A DNA stretch of 64,000 nt from SCTM01 sp965279655 (GCA_965279655.1 OZ257255.1:2790001-2854000); one strand, 5' to 3'; positions 8,356-17,843 are shown, counted from the first letter of the stretch. The notes: generated from the sequence alone by a model not told the origin. Program-made: numbers and translations.

Positions 8356-9929
8356 GGCGGCAGGGTGACGGAGCCCGCGAGTCCGCGCAAGGCCTCGGTC
8401 ATGTCCGCCACGGTCGGCCCCCAATTGCGCGGATGGCGCTGGCGGAATAGGCGCATGGACGGATACCACGGACTGTCGTCGCGGCCGTGCAGCCAACGCC
8501 AGTCGTTGCCCTGGGGCAGCAGCGTCCACACCGGCTTGTTGAGCGCGCCCGCGAGATGGGCGCTGGCCGTGTCCACGGAGATGATCAGGTCCAGCTTTTC
8601 CATCGCCGCCGCGGTGATCGCGAAATCGGTGAGATACGGCCAGAGCATGGCCATGCGCGATTCGAACGGCGTGCCCTTCGGATCATCCAAGCCGTTCTGT
8701 GTCTGGAGCCCGTACCAGGAGATGCCCGGCACCTCGGCGAGGGGCGACAGCAGCGCGAGCGGCACGGAGCGGTGCCGATCGTTGTCGTGCATCGGGTTGC
8801 CGCGCCAGACCACCCCGACCTTGAGCCCTTTGCCGACAATCGGCGGCGCCTTCGTGCCGGGCGGCACGCTTATATAAGGCGTCTGCGCCGGCAGCGTGTC
8901 CAATGTCGTGCCCAGCATGTGCGCCGCGCTCAAGATCGGCAGCACGAAATCCACATCCGCCGGCACTTGACCCCACGGCGTCACGCCGGTCACACCGGGC
9001 ACCGTGGCAAAAATCTTTGCCAGTCCGACCGGCGCCTCGAGGATGACCTTCGCGCCTTTCGCCGCGAGCGGTGCGGCGAACCGCGCGAAATGAATCGCAT
9101 CGCCCAAGCCCTGTTCCGCGGTGAGCAGCAGGGTGCGCCCGGAAAGGTCCTCGCCCTGCCAGCGCGGTGCCGCGAAAGCGCGGCCGGAGAACTCCGCGCG
9201 CCGGAAGCGCCATTCGTAGCCGGCGAAACCCTGCGCGAGATCGCCCATGACCAGACAGGTGTTCGCCAGATTCCATTGCACTTCGGGCAGTTCGGGCGCC
9301 AGGTGCGCGGCGTGTTCGAGGCAACCGAGCGCCTGCGGCAGGTAGCCCCACGTGCGATAGATCATCGCCAGGTTGATCAGGGGGCGCGGGTCCTTTGGAT
9401 CGACGCGCGCGGCGGCGTGGAACCAGCGTTCCGCCGCCAGCAGATTGTCTTGATGGAACAGCACCACGGCGCGATTGAAAAGTGCGCCGAAGTGACTGCC
9501 GTGGACATCGGCCAGGCGCCTGAAGAATTCGGCCGCGCCTTTGAGATCTCCGCGTTTCTCCAGCAGCTTCGCGCGGTCATGGAGCGCCGGCGCATGGCGC
9601 GGGTCGGCCCGCAAGGCGCCCTCGTAGCCGAGCAGCGCCTCCTCCTCCTGGCCCAGCAGCCGCAACGCCGTGCCGACGCCGTGATAGAGGTCCGGATCGC
9701 GCGGGTCTTGCGTCACGGCATGGCGGAACAGTTCCGCCGCCGAACGGGGATCGCCGAATTCGATGGCCAGGGCCGCGAGTTGGCGCAAGGCGACGACATG
9801 GTCGGGGTCGAGCGCCAGGATGCCGCGATAGACCGCTGACGCCTTGACCAGGGCGCCTTGCGCGATCGCGCCCTCCGCGTCGCTGAGGAGGCCCGCGATG
9901 ATCTCGCCTTCGTGGCTGTTCTTCGGCAT
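8352..9929 (-). CDS. TPR protein with C-terminal GT9-like domain
   Basis: 525 residues. TPR repeats occupy about residues 10-225 (repeated A..Y......DP, LR.LG..EEAL..YE). The C-terminal 270 residues resemble the heptosyltransferase family GT9: TLLLTAEQGLGDAIHFARF is the GxGD-type N-terminal loop, and DLIISVDTASAHLAGALNKPVW is the donor-side motif. Four proteins of this TPR-GT9 build occur in the window. They are usually cytoplasmic, and their acceptors are mostly uncharacterised. Its start codon lies only 14 bp from the divergent start of another TPR-GT9 gene, so promoters must lie inside coding DNA. Confidence 0.85.
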   Translation of the reverse strand: MPKNSHEGEIIAGLLSDAEGAIAQGALVKASAVYRGILALDPDHVVALRQLAALAIEFGDPRSAAELFRHAVTQDPRDPDLYHGVGTALRLLGQEEEALLGYEGALRADPRHAPALHDRAKLLEKRGDLKGAAEFFRRLADVHGSHFGALFNRAVVLFHQDNLLAAERWFHAAARVDPKDPRPLINLAMIYRTWGYLPQALGCLEHAAHLAPELPEVQWNLANTCLVMGDLAQGFAGYEWRFRRAEFSGRAFAAPRWQGEDLSGRTLLLTAEQGLGDAIHFARFAAPLAAKGAKVILEAPVGLAKIFATVPGVTGVTPWGQVPADVDFVLPILSAAHMLGTTLDTLPAQTPYISVPPGTKAPPIVGKGLKVGVVWRGNPMHDNDRHRSVPLALLSPLAEVPGISWYGLQTQNGLDDPKGTPFESRMAMLWPYLTDFAITAAAMEKLDLIISVDTASAHLAGALNKPVWTLLPQGNDWRWLHGRDDSPWYPSMRLFRQRHPRNWGPTVADMTEALRGLAGSVTLPP

Positions 9930-9943
9930 GCTGCGCGATCATT

Positions 9944-11824
9944 ATGCCGCCGACCGCCCCTTCAGCAAGCTCGCCGTCCGTCCACGCCGTCCTGGCGGAG
10001 GCGTCCGTGCTTCATCGCGCGGGACGGCTGACCGAGGCCGGCGAGGCCTATCGCGGCTTGGCCACGGCCAACCCGAACTTCCTGCCCGCCATACATGGAC
10101 TGGCCCTGGTCACCAGCGACCTCGGTTATCCGGCACGGGCCATACCGCTGATTGCCCGGTGCGTGGCGGCGGAACCCGATAACCTGGCCTATCGCTGCGC
10201 TTTCGGTCTGATCGCGCTCGCCCTTGGCAAGCCCGACGCCGCGGCGACGGCGCTGCTGCCGGCGGCGAATGCCTCGCCGATGCACGCCGAGCCGCGCCTG
10301 CTGTTGTCGCGGGCCATGGGCGCGCTGGGCCGCTGGGAGGAAGCGCATCGGATCATGGTGGAAACCACCGTCGTGTTCGCCGACAGCGCGGAACTGTGGG
10401 CGTGGCAAGGACGGTGCGCGCAGACACGCGGCGATCTCGAGGCCGCGCAAACGGCGTGGATGCAGGCTGCCAAGCTCGCGCCGCACGATCCCGAGCTCAT
10501 GAACAATCTCGGCGTGCTCCTGCGCAGCTGCGGCCGCATCGACGAGGCGGTCACCGCATACCGCACTGCGCTCGCCCATGCGCCCGAGAGCGCGGTGATC
10601 CACAGCAATCTCGGCAACCTGCTCGATCTTCTCGGCGACGAAAACGCGGCGGAGATTCACCTGCGCCGCGCCGTGGCGCTCGATCCGACGTTCATCGACG
10701 GGCACTACAATCTCGGCGCGCACATGGTGCGCATCCATCAGCCGGAGGCGGCGATCCCTCATCTGCGCCGCGTGGTGACGGCGCATCCGCATCGCTGGGA
10801 TGCGCTGACCAATCTGGGCGTGGCGCTGGTGGCCTGTGGCGAATTGGCCGATGCGGAAGCCTGCTACCGCGCTGCCCTCGCCGTGAAGCCGGGCAATCCG
10901 GAAGCGCACTACGATCTCGCTTGGCTCCTGCTGCTCTCGGGGCGCTGGACCGAAGGCTGGACGGAGTACGAGTGGCGTTGGGATATGCCATCGTTCAGTT
11001 CGGGGCGCCGCGACTTCGCGAGCCCGCTGTGGGACGGCAACCCGATCAAGGGCACGTTGCTCATGCACGCAGAGCAAGGCATGGGCGATGGGATTCAGTT
11101 CGTGCGCTATGCCAAGCTCGCCGCGGAACGGTGTGGACGACTTGTGATCGAGGCACCGGCTCCACTTGCTAAGTTATTTGCCGCTGCTGTCGCCGCCGGA
11201 TTGCTGCCCGGCGCGGTGGTGACGGACGGAACGCAAGTGTCCGATGTCGCCGCGCACATCCCCTTTATGTCCCTGCCGCGCGTGTTCGCCACCACGCCGG
11301 AGACGATTCCCGCTTTCCCGCGCTATCTCGTCGCGCCGAAGCCGACCGCCGCGTTGACGCTTCCCGCGCGCCGCCGGCGCATCGGCCTGGTGTGGGCCGG
11401 GTCCCCAGACAACCGCATCGATCAGGAGCGATCCATGCCGGCGGCAATGCTGGCGCCCCTGTGCGACGCGACCGACGCGGATTTCGTAAGTCTGCAGGTT
11501 GGACCTGGCGCCGCGCAGGCGGCGGACCTTCCCGCGGAGCGGATCGCCTTCGCCTGCCACGGGATGGTGCGCGATTTCGCCGACACCGCCGCCGTGGTCG
11601 ACCAACTCGATTTGGTCATAGGAGTCGATACGGCGGTCATCCACTTGGCGGGGGCGCTGGGTAAGCCGGTCTGGCTGCTGCTGCCCACCGCGCCCGATTA
11701 CCGCTGGTTGGCGGACGGTGCAACCACTGGGTGGTATCCCTCCATCCGCCTGTTCCGTCAGCCCAATCGGGGCGATTGGCCCTCGGCCGTGGCGGCCGCG
11801 GCGAAAGTATTAACCGATTGGTAA
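9944..11824 (+). CDS. TPR protein with C-terminal GT9-like domain
   Basis: 626 residues. TPRs run from about residue 15 to 330 (for example YNLGAHMVRIHQPEAAIPHL and LTNLGVALVACGELADAEACY). The GT9-like region follows, with TLLMHAEQGMGDGIQFVRY near 365 and DLVIGVDTAVIHLAGALGKPVW near 555, closely parallel to the divergent neighbour at 8352-9929. The pair looks like an inverted gene duplication. It ends 130 bp before the coiled-coil flagellin-like gene and the fliK operon, so a role in modifying flagellar proteins is a reasonable guess. Start ATG 9944 has no strong ribosome-binding site. Confidence 0.85.
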   Translation: MPPTAPSASSPSVHAVLAEASVLHRAGRLTEAGEAYRGLATANPNFLPAIHGLALVTSDLGYPARAIPLIARCVAAEPDNLAYRCAFGLIALALGKPDAAATALLPAANASPMHAEPRLLLSRAMGALGRWEEAHRIMVETTVVFADSAELWAWQGRCAQTRGDLEAAQTAWMQAAKLAPHDPELMNNLGVLLRSCGRIDEAVTAYRTALAHAPESAVIHSNLGNLLDLLGDENAAEIHLRRAVALDPTFIDGHYNLGAHMVRIHQPEAAIPHLRRVVTAHPHRWDALTNLGVALVACGELADAEACYRAALAVKPGNPEAHYDLAWLLLLSGRWTEGWTEYEWRWDMPSFSSGRRDFASPLWDGNPIKGTLLMHAEQGMGDGIQFVRYAKLAAERCGRLVIEAPAPLAKLFAAAVAAGLLPGAVVTDGTQVSDVAAHIPFMSLPRVFATTPETIPAFPRYLVAPKPTAALTLPARRRRIGLVWAGSPDNRIDQERSMPAAMLAPLCDATDADFVSLQVGPGAAQAADLPAERIAFACHGMVRDFADTAAVVDQLDLVIGVDTAVIHLAGALGKPVWLLLPTAPDYRWLADGATTGWYPSIRLFRQPNRGDWPSAVAAAAKVLTDW

Positions 11825-11953
11825 GATCGTCTTGCCAGAGTGCAAGTTTGGAAAACCGCGCAAGCGGTGATACAGCTATCCCGCTGGCCGACGCCTTTCC
11901 AAGGCGAGAGCCGGCTCTCCCGTCCGAACGACGGGTTGGCTCATAAGAGACGA

Positions 11954-13114
11954 ATGTCTCTTTCGGAGGCGGAATTGGTTTCCGTTCTAGGCGCCTATAC
12001 CGGCAACACCAGCCTGTTCCCGACGTTCGCGTCGGAACAGGATCAGATGATTCAACGCATCCAGAATCAGACCGCCGCGCGCTTCGCCGAGAAGAAGGCG
12101 ACGATCGACGAAACCTTCAAGCAGAAGCAGGCAAACGTCGAAACGGAAAGTAACCGTTGGATCACGGTGAAAGCCGACATCTTCAATGCCAAGGCGGCCG
12201 TCGATTCGAGCAAGGACGCGATAAAAGCGATCTCCAACCTGCTGCTCGAAATGCGCACGCCGGTGAGTCTGGCCGGGACTGCGGGCGAAGATCGCAATGC
12301 GCAGGTCGAAATCTTCAACAACAAGCTGTTGTCGATCAACGGCGAGGCCGACCGCATGAGCCGGGCCTTCAACCTGATCGGCAGCATCAACCGGGTCGAC
12401 TACTCGCCGAATACGGTCGAGTACCGCAACGACTTGGGTGTCGGAAAAACCACCCTGCAGGGCGGTTATGCCGGCAGCGACTACCGGATCGAAGTATCCG
12501 ACGGCACCGTCTGGATCCCCGATCTCGGCAGCAATTCCCTCACTCAGTATTCTGAGCTGCAGGGCCAGAAGCAGACGGTGAGCATCAGCGACAGCAACGG
12601 TACCGTTACCATCGACAAGACAGCCTCCTATTCCAACGGTCTGTCGGTCACGAGCTATGACGCGGCGACCGGCGCCATCACTTTGAGCGTCACCATCGTC
12701 CCGGAATCAGGGCCGATCACGGTCAACGGCACCCTAAAGAAAAACGGCATTGGATTGATGCCGGCTTGGTTCTACGACGGGCTCGGCACCGCGGCCGGTC
12801 GTAACCGCGCCTCCACGGACATCAACGAAGCCGAATCCCAGCTGACCCTCGCCAGCGCGAAGGTGGAGATGGCCGCGGGCCAAGTGGGCATCGACACCCG
12901 CCGCGCCGACAACGCGCTCGATACCCTGAACAAGCAGAACACCAAGGCCCTGGTCAGTCAGCTCGAAGAAAGCCAGAAGCTACAGACGGAGTACGTCCAG
13001 CAGGTCCAGGCGATGCAGAACAATCTCGACCAGCTGTCACGCCAACAGCAGAACTACCTGCAGGCCTTTTCCAGCCAGATCGCCGAAGGCGGCTTCCTGG
13101 ACATCATCCTCTAG
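11954..13114 (+). CDS. Coiled-coil protein of flagellin/HAP-like layout, unknown
   Basis: 386 residues from ATG 11954 (MSLSEAELVSVLG). Residues 25-145 and 285-375 are long, Gln/Asn/Lys-rich helices; residues 150-265 are a Gly/Thr/Ser-rich beta region (QGGYAGSDYRIEVSDG, SISDSNGTVTIDK). The order helix - beta - helix, the lack of cysteine and the Ser/Thr-rich middle match flagellar axial proteins (flagellin, FlgL, FliD), but no family signature (for example the flagellin N-terminal motif) is visible. It is followed by a terminator and then the sigma-54-driven fliK operon. It could be a flagellar cap, junction or minor filament protein, or an unrelated secreted filament protein. Confidence 0.6.
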   Translation: MSLSEAELVSVLGAYTGNTSLFPTFASEQDQMIQRIQNQTAARFAEKKATIDETFKQKQANVETESNRWITVKADIFNAKAAVDSSKDAIKAISNLLLEMRTPVSLAGTAGEDRNAQVEIFNNKLLSINGEADRMSRAFNLIGSINRVDYSPNTVEYRNDLGVGKTTLQGGYAGSDYRIEVSDGTVWIPDLGSNSLTQYSELQGQKQTVSISDSNGTVTIDKTASYSNGLSVTSYDAATGAITLSVTIVPESGPITVNGTLKKNGIGLMPAWFYDGLGTAAGRNRASTDINEAESQLTLASAKVEMAAGQVGIDTRRADNALDTLNKQNTKALVSQLEESQKLQTEYVQQVQAMQNNLDQLSRQQQNYLQAFSSQIAEGGFLDIIL

Positions 13115-13126
13115 AGGCGGAATCAG

Positions 13127-13150
13127 TTGCCGGGATTGACCCGGCAATTC
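13127..13150 (+). terminator. Rho-independent terminator after the coiled-coil gene
   Basis: Perfect 8-bp stem TTGCCGGG / CCCGGCAA with a 5-nt loop, followed by TTCTT. It lies 12 nt after the stop codon at 13114 and before the fliK promoter, separating the two transcription units. Confidence 0.65.
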
Positions 13151-13238
13151 TTGCCTCTCTGGCCCACCTGGCCAGCCGGCCCCACGCGGGCCTCTGAAAA
13201 TAACAATATAAATCAATAAGTTACCTGCGCGACCCGTT

Positions 13239-13254
13239 TGGCACGGGCCTTGCT
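13239..13254 (+). promoter_or_regulatory. Sigma-54 (RpoN) promoter of the fliK operon
   Basis: TGGCAC, five bases (GGGCC), then TTGCT: an exact match to the -24/-12 consensus with the required 10 bases between GG and GC. It lies about 60 bp upstream of the fliK start. In Alphaproteobacteria such class II/III flagellar promoters are activated by FlbD, and flbD is in this window at 58348-59664. Confidence 0.85.
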
Positions 13255-13316
13255 ACCCATTCACTCGGATGAGTGTGCGACCCGCCCGCTTTGGGCATTC
13301 GCGATTGGAGACACGA

Positions 13317-15014
13317 ATGGGCACGATTACGAACCTCACTGCGACGGCCGCCACCACACAGGGCGCCAAGGTCGCCACCGCCGGTACGCCGACACAGGCC
13401 GAGAAGGATTCGGCCACGAACGCGTTCGAGCTTCTGATGCGCAACATGTCGGCCCGCTTCAAGGGCACCGCCAGTCCGCTCGACGCCAACATTGTGCGCG
13501 ATCCGGCCAATCGTCCCGAGCCCAAGCAGGCCGAGCCGCGCGACGACCGTCGCGTGGAGAAGAACGACAAGACCGACACAAAAACCGACAAGGCCGCGGA
13601 CCGCAAAGACGCGAACGATGCCAAGGACGACGCCGCGGACGCCGATGCCGCCAACGATCAGGCCGCGGACGCGGGCGACGCCCAGGAAGCCACCCAGACG
13701 GTGCAGATGGCCGCCCTTCAGGCGCAGCTGATGAGCACCACTACCATCACGCCGGTCGCCATCGTGGCCCAGGCCGTGACCGAAGGTCCGGTCTTCGAGG
13801 CGCAGCTCGCCGACAACACGCAGATCGTGCAGGTCGATCCGACCGCGCAGGTCGCGGCGGTCGCTACCGTCACTGCCACGCAGCAGGCTGCCGCCGCGCC
13901 GGTCGTGGCGCAGCAGATCGCGCAGGCCGTGACCGACGATGACTCCGATGCTCCGGTGGTCGCGCAGACCGAGGAAGTGGTCGACACGAGCGCCGAAACC
14001 GTCGTCGCCGACAAGGTCGTCAAGGCGCAAGGCCCGGTGCAGACCGTTGCCGGCCCGCAGGCCGAACAGATCGAGGACGACGCCCCGAAGGCGGATGCCG
14101 ATGGCGAGGCGAAGGCCCAACAGACCCCCGCCGCCAAGGCGCAGTCCGACGCGCTGTCGCGCCTGCTCGGCAATTCCGATCAGATCAAGGTCGCGGTGAC
14201 CGTGGAACAGCCCAAGGCCGCGACGCCGTCGATCAACCCGTACAACCACTTCACCGGCTACTCGATGGCCGCCAATGCCGGCGGCTCGCTGGCGAATGGC
14301 GGACACAACCAGGCCGAGGCCACCAACGCCCTCGTCGCCGACGACACCGCCGCCGCGCAGCCCCAAGTGGCCGCCGTGGCGGTTGCCCCGACCACCGCTG
14401 TAAACGCCCCGGCCCCGGTCGCCGCGACCGCCGATACCGGCGTGTCCGCGATCAGCAGCACCAGCGCCTCGCAGGGCTCTGCGCACTCTCAGGGTGATGC
14501 GGGCCAGAGCGGTCTCGGCCAGTCGAACCTCAACAACGCCAACGGCACCAATGAGGCGAACGGCACGAAGAACGCCGAGGGCGCCAAGCAGCCCACGCCG
14601 TCTCAAGTGTTCGAACAGATCAAGGTGCACATCACCCGCGCCACCAAGGCCGGGCTCGATCAGGTCACCATTCAGCTGCGCCCGGACGATCTCGGCCGCA
14701 TCGAGGTGAAGCTCGAGATGGCCCACGACGGCAAGGTGAAGGCGATGGTGATCGCCGACAATCCGCAGACCCTGCAGCTGATGCAGCAGGACGCCCACGG
14801 CCTCGAGCGCGCGTTGACCGATGCCGGCCTGCGCGCCGATGCCAACAACCTCGAATTCTCCCTGCGTGGTGACAGCAACAACGGTCTGGCCAAGTCCGAA
14901 GGCGGCAATGCCGCCGGCGGCAACGGCGGGACCGAAGCTGACGTCGCGGAAGACGAATCCTTTGACTACGGCCGCGCGGCATACCTGCGCGGCGGCATCG
15001 ATACCTACGCCTAA
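13317..15014 (+). CDS. fliK: Flagellar hook-length control protein
   Basis: 565 residues from ATG 13317, chosen because GGAG lies 7 nt upstream and the sigma-54 promoter fits. FliK is exported, measures the hook and switches export specificity through FlhB. Residues 1-430 are a low-complexity Ala/Asp/Thr/Gln-rich ruler region, as is usual. The conserved C-terminal Flg_hook domain is at about 440-530, with VTIQLRPDDLGRIEVKLEM and a following LERALTDAGL block. First gene of fliK-flgD-flgE. The N-terminal part is poorly conserved between species, so identity rests on the C-terminal domain and context. Confidence 0.92.
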   Translation: MGTITNLTATAATTQGAKVATAGTPTQAEKDSATNAFELLMRNMSARFKGTASPLDANIVRDPANRPEPKQAEPRDDRRVEKNDKTDTKTDKAADRKDANDAKDDAADADAANDQAADAGDAQEATQTVQMAALQAQLMSTTTITPVAIVAQAVTEGPVFEAQLADNTQIVQVDPTAQVAAVATVTATQQAAAAPVVAQQIAQAVTDDDSDAPVVAQTEEVVDTSAETVVADKVVKAQGPVQTVAGPQAEQIEDDAPKADADGEAKAQQTPAAKAQSDALSRLLGNSDQIKVAVTVEQPKAATPSINPYNHFTGYSMAANAGGSLANGGHNQAEATNALVADDTAAAQPQVAAVAVAPTTAVNAPAPVAATADTGVSAISSTSASQGSAHSQGDAGQSGLGQSNLNNANGTNEANGTKNAEGAKQPTPSQVFEQIKVHITRATKAGLDQVTIQLRPDDLGRIEVKLEMAHDGKVKAMVIADNPQTLQLMQQDAHGLERALTDAGLRADANNLEFSLRGDSNNGLAKSEGGNAAGGNGGTEADVAEDESFDYGRAAYLRGGIDTYA

Positions 15015-15025
15015 GGACCAAGACG

Positions 15026-15694
15026 ATGGCTGACGCCAGCGCCATTAACGCAGCAGCAGGCTCGAACGCCGCCAAGAAGTCGGCGGCGGACCAGGCCAAG
15101 CTGACGGCTGACAAGACCCAGTTCCTCACGCTGCTGACCGCGCAGCTGAAGAACCAGGATCCGTTGTCGCCGATGGACTCGACCGAGTTCACCAATCAGC
15201 TGGTGCAGTACTCGGCGGTGGAACAGCAGATCACCATGAACGCCAACCTGTCGACGTTGATCACGCTGACCCAGCAGAGCGTTCTGTCGGCCTCGTCGAA
15301 CTACGTCGGCAAGGCGATCCAGGCGACCAACGACATTGCGCCGCTGCAGAACAGCGAGCTGCATACGTCCTACACGCTCAGCGGCAACAGCTCGAGCACG
15401 ACGGTCGTCGTCCGCGACGCGGACGGCAATGTCGTCCACACCGAGATCGGCGAAACCAAGGCCGGCACCTACACCATGGCGTGGGACGGCAAGACCAGCG
15501 GCGGCCAGCAGATGCCGGACGGCGCGTACTCGGTCACGGTCACGGCACTGGGCAAGGACAACGCGCCGGTGGAAGTCAAACAGACGGTCTATGGCCAGGT
15601 CACGAGCGTGACCACGGACCCGGATACCAACGAAACACTCTTGCGGATGGGCCAGGTATCCGTGCCGATCAGCAAGGTCGTCGCCGTAGGCTAG
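15026..15694 (+). CDS. flgD: Flagellar hook assembly/capping protein
   Basis: 222 residues. FlgD caps the growing hook and is needed for FlgE polymerisation. The conserved N-terminal segment is clear: DKTQFLTLLTAQLKNQDPLSPMDSTEFTNQL (residues about 28-60; read here as key blocks FLTLL, NQDPLSPMD and FTNQL). The C-terminal two thirds is the FlgD Ig-like/Tudor-like beta part (DADGNVVHTEIGE, MAWDGKTSGGQQMPDG). It starts 11 nt after fliK and shares its promoter. Confidence 0.96.
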   Translation: MADASAINAAAGSNAAKKSAADQAKLTADKTQFLTLLTAQLKNQDPLSPMDSTEFTNQLVQYSAVEQQITMNANLSTLITLTQQSVLSASSNYVGKAIQATNDIAPLQNSELHTSYTLSGNSSSTTVVVRDADGNVVHTEIGETKAGTYTMAWDGKTSGGQQMPDGAYSVTVTALGKDNAPVEVKQTVYGQVTSVTTDPDTNETLLRMGQVSVPISKVVAVG

Positions 15695-15772
15695 ACGGCA
15701 ACTCGAATTTAACTCGCGCCCTGTATCAAACCAGGACCCTACCCAGGGCGCGTACGACGAAGGAGACGGAAG

Positions 15773-17656
15773 ATGTCACTGTTCGGTGCTTTGTTTTCGG
15801 GCGTTTCGGGACTGCAATCGCAGTCGAGCGCTATGGGCGCCATCGCCGACAACGTGACCAACGTCAGTACGATTGGTTACAAGAACACCAACGTCAACTT
15901 CAAGACGTTGATCACGGCGCAAACCTCCAGCACCCAGTACTCGCCGGGCGGTGTGCAGTCCGCACCGCGCCAGGCGGTGGACTTGCAGGGCCTGCTGCAG
16001 GCGACGACATCCGGTACGGACGTCGCGATCTCGGGCAACGGCTTCTTCGTGACCAATCAGGTCGCCGAACCGGGCAACAACGGCCTGTTCACCTACACCC
16101 GCGCCGGCTCGTTCAAGGTCGATCGCGAAGGTTTCCTGCAGAACTCCGCCGGCTCGTACATGCAGGGCTGGCCGCTCACCGTGTATGACGGCAGCGCCGG
16201 CGCTTCGACCATCGAAGTCGGCCAGAACACTTTCATGCGCGCCTACATCAAGGGCGACGGCGAAAAGGTGCTGATCAACAACAACGTGATCAGCAGCAAC
16301 GACCTTCGCCCGCTGAACCTGCAGACCATCGGCGGCACCGCGTCGCCGACCACCACTCTGTCGATCGGCGCCAATCTTCCGTCGGGCGCACCCACCAACA
16401 CCACAAATCAGGTGAACGGCCTGATCTTCGACAGCTTGGGCAATCCGCACAACATCGGCATCACCTACACCAAGACCGCAGCCAACACCTGGGACAGCGT
16501 GCTCGAGCCGCCGGCGGACGCCGCGACGGTGGTGCAATACACCCAAGCCTCGCAGAACCCGGAAGTGTACCAGGCAACCGGCCGTCTCGACTTCCGTGAC
16601 ACCGCCGTGGGCGCCATCACCGGCACCATCCACGTCAACGCCGCGGGTCAGGATTTCGTCATCAACCTGGATCCCGTTAACGCGAGCTCGACCGCGCCGT
16701 TCACACCGGGCGGCAACACGACCGTGTTGACCAACGGCAAGACGATCAGCCAGATCATCGACGAGATCGCCGACCAGATTAACGGCATCATGAGCGACGA
16801 TACGGTCTACGGCCCTCCCTTGACCCCGCCGGGAACATGGGCGCGCCGCGTCGCCGGTGAAAACGGCATCACCTTCGACCAGGCGTCCAACGTCGACACG
16901 TTGACGTTCGAGGCCAACGCGGTGGACAGCCAGGGCACGCAGTTGATCTCGCAGAACGCGCCGTTCCCCGGCTACACCCTTCCGGCCCTGGATGTCACTT
17001 ACGGCGCGATGGACTTGGTTGTCGGCCCGCCGAACGTCACCTCGCGCAAGACGCCGGCTATCGAATTCAACGGCAACGGTACGCCGCTGAAGTTCTTCGG
17101 CCGCGACGCGGCCGAGGCGCCGAACCCGAGGAACACCGTCGAGATCGTGTGGGCCAACGGCGCGGAACCGATGCAGCAGGGCAATACCAACAGCCCGGCG
17201 ATCATCCTGAGCCAGGGCAACTACAACACCCCGGACGGCATCACCCAGCTCTCGGGCGACTTCCAGCTGAACTTCCTGCAGCAGAACGGTGCCAAGTTCG
17301 GCAACTTCTCCGGCGTGTCGATCGGCAAGGACGGCGTCGTGACGGCCCTGTTCGACAACGGCGTGACGCGCCCGGTGTACCAGATCCCGCTCGCGACCTT
17401 CACCAACCCGAACGGCCTCCAGTCGCTGTCGGGCAACGTGTGGATCTCGACCGACTTCTCCGGCAACCCGACCTTGCGTCAGCCCGGCGATGCCGGCGCG
17501 GGCGAAGTCAACTCCGCCGCCCTGGAAGCCTCGACCGTCGACCTCGGTACCGAGTTCACGCGCATGATCACCACCCAGCGCGCCTACTCTTCGTCGGCCA
17601 AGGTCATCACCACGGCCGACCAGATGCTCGACGAACTCCTGCAGATCAAGCGCTAA
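15773..17656 (+). CDS. flgE: Flagellar hook protein
   Basis: 627 residues, somewhat longer than enterobacterial FlgE because of an enlarged central domain, as is common in Alphaproteobacteria. The N-terminal axial motif (SLFGALFSGVSGLQSQSSAM, then DNVTNVSTIGYK) and C-terminal axial helix (EFTRMITTQRAYSSSAKVI, TADQMLDELLQIKR) are the flagellar rod/hook signatures. GGAGACGG precedes the ATG. It forms the universal joint outside the outer membrane. It is followed by a very strong terminator. Confidence 0.96.
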   Translation: MSLFGALFSGVSGLQSQSSAMGAIADNVTNVSTIGYKNTNVNFKTLITAQTSSTQYSPGGVQSAPRQAVDLQGLLQATTSGTDVAISGNGFFVTNQVAEPGNNGLFTYTRAGSFKVDREGFLQNSAGSYMQGWPLTVYDGSAGASTIEVGQNTFMRAYIKGDGEKVLINNNVISSNDLRPLNLQTIGGTASPTTTLSIGANLPSGAPTNTTNQVNGLIFDSLGNPHNIGITYTKTAANTWDSVLEPPADAATVVQYTQASQNPEVYQATGRLDFRDTAVGAITGTIHVNAAGQDFVINLDPVNASSTAPFTPGGNTTVLTNGKTISQIIDEIADQINGIMSDDTVYGPPLTPPGTWARRVAGENGITFDQASNVDTLTFEANAVDSQGTQLISQNAPFPGYTLPALDVTYGAMDLVVGPPNVTSRKTPAIEFNGNGTPLKFFGRDAAEAPNPRNTVEIVWANGAEPMQQGNTNSPAIILSQGNYNTPDGITQLSGDFQLNFLQQNGAKFGNFSGVSIGKDGVVTALFDNGVTRPVYQIPLATFTNPNGLQSLSGNVWISTDFSGNPTLRQPGDAGAGEVNSAALEASTVDLGTEFTRMITTQRAYSSSAKVITTADQMLDELLQIKR

Positions 17657-17690
17657 GCCTAGCGACTGAGGTAACGAAGAACCCGGTCCC

Positions 17691-17730
17691 AACGCGGCCG
17701 GATCAGGTTGACCTGATCCGGCCGCGTTTT
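17691..17730 (+). terminator. Strong Rho-independent terminator of the fliK-flgD-flgE operon
   Basis: Perfect 17-bp stem (17691-17707 against 17712-17728), loop TTGA, followed by T residues. It is 34 nt after the flgE stop. Confidence 0.9.
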
Positions 17731-17741
17731 GATTCAAATAG

Positions 17742-17796
17742 GTCGCGCGCGATTCCACGGAAAACCGGTTCCCACTTTTCCTATCGCGCGCGCGAC
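17742..17796. repeat. REP-like palindromic intergenic repeat, copy 1
   Basis: A core of about 47 bp (GATTCCACGGAAAACCGG followed by TTCCCACTTTTCC) is flanked by complementary GCGCGCGAT / ATCGCGCGC arms; the GGAAAA / TTTTCC inner arms also pair. The same core occurs at 18564-18612 in the same orientation. This core belongs to a repeat family seen between genes in many alphaproteobacterial genomes. A T-run follows at 17801-17806, so it could also terminate transcription. Confidence 0.8.
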
Positions 17797-17843
17797 CGGG
17801 TTTTTTGTTTTGCGGGAACCGAATTCTGATTTATCCCTGAGCC

